This document shows positions 60,493 through 64,000 of a stretch of DNA of 64,000 bases, piece by piece. The translations under genes were made by a program, and so were the position numbers. Origin of the DNA: Streptomyces sp. VRA16 Mangrove soil (lineage in GTDB: Bacteria; Actinomycetota; Actinomycetes; Streptomycetales; Streptomycetaceae); assembly GCF_017377775.1 (NCBI RefSeq), contig NZ_JAFVLN010000011.1, positions 243,370 to 307,369 of the forward strand. Reading direction: 5' to 3'. The notes under the pieces were generated by a model. The model was given only the letters and a program-made list of their open reading frames with translations. It had not been told where the DNA came from and made no database searches. Numbering within the stretch: position 1 is the first letter of the stretch; every line of letters starts with the position of its first letter.

Positions 60493-60744
60493 TCATGGAA
60501 CCGTGGCCCCGGCTGCCTTTGTGGGCGGCCGGGGTCTTTCAGGTGAGTGACCGGCGCACGTCGCACTCCTGCACATCCTTGAGGACACGAGCTGCGTGAG
60601 CTTGTACTGCGCCGCGTTCACCCATCGCCAGATGTCCTTGGGGGCGGTGACGGGTTCGAACAGGTCGGACAGTTCCTCGTCGATCTCGTCCCGGTCGTCC
60701 GGGCTGAGCGCGCTGTAGGCGACCTCGACGCAGTTGCCGCCGGC
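60493..60744 (-). pseudogene. Gene remnant with DUF397-like start
   Basis: An 84-codon open frame without a start codon directly follows the stop of the PEP-mutase-like gene. It begins AGGNCVEVAYSALSPDDRDE, where GGNCVEVA is the hallmark of DUF397 proteins, but then continues with EIDEELSDLFEPVTAPKDIW and WVNAAQYKLTQLVSS, unlike DUF397. It looks like joined fragments of old genes. It could also be chance, though the codon bias is normal. Confidence 0.35.
60505..60536 (+). terminator. Terminator after the betaine operon
   Basis: Stem GGCCCCGGCTGCC paired with GGCGGCCGGGGTC (two G-T pairs), then TCTTTC. Confidence 0.7.
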
Positions 60745-61476
60745 TCAACCGAGCTTGTCCGCGATCTCCCGCAGCGCCGCGTCCGCCGCGCGCTGCAGCC
60801 CCGGGCCGAACGTGATCCGGGTCGCCCCCAGCTCGCCCCACTCGCGCGGGGTGGGCGTCCCGCGCACGGTCGCGCCCACGTTGAGCGGCCCCTCGACCCC
60901 GGCCCGCAGCGCGGGCAGCGCCGCCGCGGGCGCCCCGATCGGGTACACGCAGTCGGCGCCCGCCGCGACATACAACCGGGCGCGCTCGACGGCCTCCGCG
61001 ACCGGGTCGGCGGCGCCCCTGATGAACGTGTCGACGCGGGCGTTCAGGACGATGCCGTCACCGGCCGCCGTCCGCACCTCGGCCAGCCAGTCGGCGTGCG
61101 CGCGCGGGTCCTTGAGGCCGCCCTCGCGGGTGGAGTCCTCCAGGTTGCAGCCCACCGCGCCCGTCTCCAGGAGCCGCTCCACCAGCTCCTTCGGCGCGAT
61201 CCCGTAGCCGTCCTCGATGTCCGCGCTCACCGGCACCGACACCGATCGCACGATCCGGCGCACCGCCGCGAACATCTCGTCGGCGGGCGTCGCCCCGTCC
61301 TCGTACCCGAGCGACGCCGAGACCCCCGCGCTCGGCGTCGCGAGCGCCGGGAAGCCCGCCCCCTCGAAGACGCGGGCGCTCGCCGCGTCCCAGGGGCCCG
61401 GCAGGACCAGCGGGTCGCCGGGGGAGCGGTCGTGGTGCAGGGCGCGGAACGTGCCGGCCTTCGTGCTGCTCACCAT
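60745..61476 (-). CDS. Isocitrate lyase / PEP mutase superfamily enzyme
   Basis: A 243-residue TIM-barrel protein. Landmarks: LVLPGPWDAASARVFEGAGF, ALATPSAGVSASLGYEDG, VSADIEDGYG (Mg-binding acidic motif), GAVGCNLEDST and LNARVDTFIRG. The KKCGH catalytic loop of true isocitrate lyase is absent, so it belongs to the short PEP-mutase/oxaloacetate-decarboxylase-like group. ATG 61,476 has GGAGGT and overlaps the end of the upstream AhpD-like gene, making a three-gene operon. The substrate is unknown. Confidence 0.88.
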   Translation of the reverse strand: MVSSTKAGTFRALHHDRSPGDPLVLPGPWDAASARVFEGAGFPALATPSAGVSASLGYEDGATPADEMFAAVRRIVRSVSVPVSADIEDGYGIAPKELVERLLETGAVGCNLEDSTREGGLKDPRAHADWLAEVRTAAGDGIVLNARVDTFIRGAADPVAEAVERARLYVAAGADCVYPIGAPAAALPALRAGVEGPLNVGATVRGTPTPREWGELGATRITFGPGLQRAADAALREIADKLG

Positions 61477-61919
61477 GCGGGACCTCCGGGTTCGATGCGG
61501 CGGCTGACCATCAGCCGGTTCCAGCTGTTGATCACCGTGATCACCCCGATGAGATGGGCGAGTTCGACCTCATTGAACTCCTTCGCGGCGGCCTCGTACA
61601 CGTCGTCCGGCACGAACGAGTCAGTGAGCAGCGTGACCGCCTCGGTCAGCGCCAGCGCCGCCCGCTCGCGTGCGCTGTACAGGTCGCCCGCCTCGCGCCA
61701 CGCGTCCAGCAGCGCGATCCGCTTCGCGCTCTCGCCGTTCTTGTCGACCGCCACGTCGACGTGCATGTCCAGGCAGAACGCGCACGCGTTGATCTGCGAG
61801 GCCCGGATCATCACCAGCTCGGCGAGGACCGGATCGGCCAGGCCCGCCTTGGCGGCGGCCCCCGCGGCCTGCAGAGCGGCGCGCACCCGCGGGTCCAACC
61901 GCCGTGTCCTGACGCTCAC
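61470..61919 (-). CDS. AhpD-like / carboxymuconolactone decarboxylase family protein (2)
   Basis: A 149-residue all-helical protein with the redox motif in NACAFCLDMHVDVA (CxxC plus His). It closely resembles its upstream neighbour, sharing the CAFCLDMH block, an ALALTEAVTLLTD-type segment and the NSWNRLMVSRR end, so a tandem duplication is likely. GTG 61,919 overlaps the neighbour's stop (GTGA). AhpD-like proteins act in peroxide defence; the exact role is unknown. Confidence 0.88.
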   Translation of the reverse strand: MSVRTRRLDPRVRAALQAAGAAAKAGLADPVLAELVMIRASQINACAFCLDMHVDVAVDKNGESAKRIALLDAWREAGDLYSARERAALALTEAVTLLTDSFVPDDVYEAAAKEFNEVELAHLIGVITVINSWNRLMVSRRIEPGGPAW

Positions 61920-62419
61920 TTGGCGGCCTCGGGCTTGTAGTGTCCGGCGACCATCCGGGTGGTCACGCCGAACCGGTTCCACGCGTTGATCGTCGTGATC
62001 GCCGCGATGAGCTGGGCCAGCTCCTGCTCGTCGTAGTGGCGCGCCGCCTCCTCGTACACGTCGTCCGGCACGAAACCGTTGGTGAGGACGGTGATCGCCT
62101 CGGTCAGGGCGAGCGCCGCGAGCTCCTTCTCCGTGTAGAAGTGCCGGCTCTCCTCCCACGCGCCGAGCTGCACGATCCGCTCCACGCTCTCGCCCGCCGC
62201 CAGCGCGTCCTTGCTGTGCATGTCGAGGCAGAACGCGCAGTGGTTGAGCTGCGAGGCCCGGATCTTCACCAGCTCGTACGTCACCGGGTCCAGGCCCTTA
62301 CGGGCGGCGGCGTCCAGCCGGACCATCGCCTTGTAGACCTCGGGGGCGAGCGTGGCCCAGGCGAGGCGGGGGGTGTGTTCGTGCACGTAACCGGTGCCGT
62401 CGGTGTCCGTCGTGGTCAT
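61916..62419 (-). CDS. AhpD-like / carboxymuconolactone decarboxylase family protein (1)
   Basis: A 167-residue protein. The active motif is NHCAFCLDMHSKDAL, the following helices include LAALALTEAITVLTNGFVPD, and the C-terminus is INAWNRFGVTTRM. ATG 62,419 is set by a TACGGT box 6 nt upstream (leaderless). It is the first gene of the operon with the second AhpD-like protein and the PEP-mutase-like enzyme, and it is divergent from the MocR regulator 46 bp away, which probably controls it. Confidence 0.9.
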   Translation of the reverse strand: MTTTDTDGTGYVHEHTPRLAWATLAPEVYKAMVRLDAAARKGLDPVTYELVKIRASQLNHCAFCLDMHSKDALAAGESVERIVQLGAWEESRHFYTEKELAALALTEAITVLTNGFVPDDVYEEAARHYDEQELAQLIAAITTINAWNRFGVTTRMVAGHYKPEAAK

Positions 62420-62465
62420 GCTTCGACCGTACGGAAGAAGTAGCCCAGGGGTATGGTCCATTCCC
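62420..62465. promoter_or_regulatory. Divergent leaderless promoters of the AhpD operon and mocR
   Basis: The 46-bp gap has TACGGT (minus strand, 6 nt before ATG 62,419) and TATGGT (plus strand, 62,453-62,458, 7 nt before ATG 62,466). The two promoters must overlap, so a single bound MocR protein could affect both. Confidence 0.5.
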
Positions 62466-63884
62466 ATGCCAGGAACTTGGGCCACTTCTCCGTCCGGGCA
62501 GGCGCTCGGCATCGACTTCCACATCGATCCCGCGGGCCCGCACGGGCTGCGCCGCGGGCTGACGGACGCGCTGCGCGAGGCCGTGCGCGGCGGGCGGCTC
62601 GCCCCCGGCACCCGGCTGCCCTCCTCCCGCACCCTCGCCGGTGACCTGGGCATCGCCCGCAACACGGTCGCCGACGCCTACGCCGACCTCGTCGCCGAGG
62701 GGTGGCTCACCGCGCGGCAGGGCTCCGGCACCCGGGTCGCCGAGCGGTCCGTCCGGGCGCCGCGCCCCGCGCCGGTCCACCGGGCCGTCTCCGGGCCCGT
62801 CCACGACCTCAACCCCGGCAGCCCCGACCTCGCCTCCTTCCCCCGCGCCGAATGGCTCAAGGCCGCCCGCCGGGCCCTCGCCGCCGCCCCGAACGACGCG
62901 CTCGGCTACGGCGATCCGCGCGGCCGCCCCGAACTGCGCGCCGCGCTCGCCGGCTATCTCGCCCGCGCCCGCGGGGTGCACGCCGACGCCGAACGGATCG
63001 TGATCTGCGCCGGGTTCGCCCACGGCCTCATGCTCCTCGCCGACGTGCTGCGCACCCGGGGTGCCAAGGACGTCGCCGTCGACTCCTACGGGCTGCCCCC
63101 GCACTGGAACATCCTGACCCGGTCGGGCCTGCGCACGCGCCCGCTCCCGTTCGACGAACTGGGCGCGGACGTGGGGGAGTTGTCGGAGCTGTCGGGCCGC
63201 GCCGGGGCGGTGCTGCTCACCCCGGCCCACCAGTTCCCGCTCGGCGACCCGCTCCACCCCGACCGGCGGTCCGCCGTCGTCGACTGGGCGCGGCGCACCG
63301 GCGGCCTGGTCCTGGAGGACGACTACGACGGCGAGTTCCGCTACGACCGGCAGCCCGTCGGCGCGCTCCAGGGCCTCGACCCGGACCGCGTCGTGCACCT
63401 CGGCACGGCCAGCAAGTCCCTCGCGCCGGGGCTCAGGATCGGCTGGATGGTGCTGCCCGCCGCGCTGGTCCCGGAGGTCGTCGCGGCCAAGGGGTCGAGC
63501 GACTGGTCCTGCGGCGCCCTCGACCAGCTGACCCTCGCCGAGTTCCTGAACTCGGGCGCGTACGACCGTCATCTGCGGGCCGCCCGGCTGCGTTACCGGC
63601 GCCGCCGCGACCAGCTCGTCTCCGCCCTCGCCGAACGCGCCCCGGCCGTCCGCGTCACCGGCATCGCAGCCGGCCTCCACGCGGTCCTGAGACTGCCCGT
63701 CGGCACCGAGCGGTCCGTGGTGCGCGCGGCGGCCTGGCAGGGCCTCGGCGTCACCGGCCTCTCCACCTACCGCCACCCCGACACGACGTCCACCCCGCTC
63801 GATGCCCTGGTCGTCGGCTACGGCACCCCGGCGGACCACGCCTGGACCTCAGCCCTGGACGCCCTGTGCCGAGTACTCCCCTAG
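62466..63884 (+). CDS. MocR/PdxR-family regulator (GntR HTH + aminotransferase-like domain)
   Basis: A 472-residue regulator. The winged HTH (about 20-90) reads GTRLPSSRTLAGDLGIARNT then VADAYADLVAEGWLTARQGS. The class I aminotransferase-like domain follows, with GYGDPRGRPELRAALAGYL, the acidic VLEDDYDGEFRYDR and the PLP lysine in GTASKSLAPGLRIGW. MocR proteins sense PLP or amino compounds and usually act on a neighbouring gene; here the divergent AhpD/PEP-mutase operon is the obvious target. ATG 62,466 is set by the TATGGT box. Confidence 0.92.
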   Translation: MPGTWATSPSGQALGIDFHIDPAGPHGLRRGLTDALREAVRGGRLAPGTRLPSSRTLAGDLGIARNTVADAYADLVAEGWLTARQGSGTRVAERSVRAPRPAPVHRAVSGPVHDLNPGSPDLASFPRAEWLKAARRALAAAPNDALGYGDPRGRPELRAALAGYLARARGVHADAERIVICAGFAHGLMLLADVLRTRGAKDVAVDSYGLPPHWNILTRSGLRTRPLPFDELGADVGELSELSGRAGAVLLTPAHQFPLGDPLHPDRRSAVVDWARRTGGLVLEDDYDGEFRYDRQPVGALQGLDPDRVVHLGTASKSLAPGLRIGWMVLPAALVPEVVAAKGSSDWSCGALDQLTLAEFLNSGAYDRHLRAARLRYRRRRDQLVSALAERAPAVRVTGIAAGLHAVLRLPVGTERSVVRAAAWQGLGVTGLSTYRHPDTTSTPLDALVVGYGTPADHAWTSALDALCRVLP

Positions 63885-63910
63885 CGGCCCCGCAGCCCTG
63901 AAGTCCCACC

Positions 63911-64000
63911 CGCCGTCGGCGATCTACCGCCCACCCCACCCGCCGTCGGCGATCTGCCGCCCACCCCACCCGCCGTCGGCGATCTGCCGCCCACCCCACC
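63911..64000. repeat. 30-bp tandem array, three units, running off the window
   Basis: Three copies of a 30-bp unit, CGCCGTCGGCGATCTGCCGC followed by CCACCCCACC; the first has one change (CTACCGC). It is the same unit type as at 28,822-28,933. It continues past the window edge. Confidence 0.85.

Overview
This is a chromosomal core segment of a Streptomyces-type actinomycete. The DNA is very GC-rich, GTG starts are common, many genes appear leaderless (a TANNNT -10 box 6-8 nt before the start codon), and the gene order is the familiar Streptomyces block running from guaA through pcrA, icmB, sucCD, purNH, folD and mdh to a choline/betaine operon. Part of the order (sucCD - perM - purN - purH) is also found in Mycobacterium. 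I see no prophage, IS transposase, CRISPR array, rRNA or tRNA.

Layout. 1-7.1 kb: tail of a GMC oxidoreductase, a LAxTG surface protein, a lipoprotein, chorismate mutase with a Phe/Tyr-rich leader peptide, guaA, a PPOX protein and a class II aldolase-fold protein. 7.1-18.6 kb: a DUF4429 protein, membrane proteins, a PspC / PspC-kinase / LuxR-regulator envelope-stress trio, a LysE exporter, a frameshifted phosphotransferase, a methyltransferase and a first NlpC/P60 wall hydrolase. 19-26 kb: a second NlpC/P60 hydrolase behind a probable c-di-AMP (ydaO-type) riboswitch, the repair helicase PcrA/UvrD, an M23 peptidase with a His-rich cytoplasmic repeat, and a lipase. 26.4-35.6 kb: icmB, then five linked genes in two divergent units: DUF5691 and SWIM zinc-finger proteins on the minus strand, MoxR-type AAA ATPase, DUF5682 and VWA proteins on the plus strand. 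35.6-38.2 kb: two repetitive secreted proteins. 38.6-49.5 kb: sucCD, an XRE/sigma-like membrane regulator, perM, purN, purH, an RDD protein, folD and a DUF3017 protein. 49.8-54.7 kb: an XRE-DUF2690 regulator, mdh and small proteins. 53.2-60.5 kb: betaine aldehyde dehydrogenase, choline dehydrogenase and a three-gene betaine ABC importer. 60.7-63.9 kb: two AhpD-like proteins and a PEP-mutase/isocitrate-lyase-like enzyme, divergent from a MocR regulator.

The observation I rate highest is at 30.49-30.59 kb. Both divergent promoters of the five-gene SWIM/MoxR/VWA cassette carry the RecA-independent DNA-damage promoter motif known for PafBC (TTGTCAGTG-N8-TANNNT). The pcrA/uvrD promoter in this same window carries it too. 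This predicts that an uncharacterised MoxR-VWA machine belongs to the mitomycin-type damage response.

Other points of note are an attenuator-like leader for chorismate mutase, a 9-bp-arm palindrome just after the mdh promoter, repeated CCCTGA elements before the PspC genes, a MITE-like inverted repeat after perM, a large imperfect inverted repeat at 10.1-10.3 kb belonging to a dispersed family, a 46-bp minisatellite, and one 30-bp repeat unit found in arrays at both 28.8 and 63.9 kb. Functions are read from sequence motifs and family knowledge only; no database search was run.
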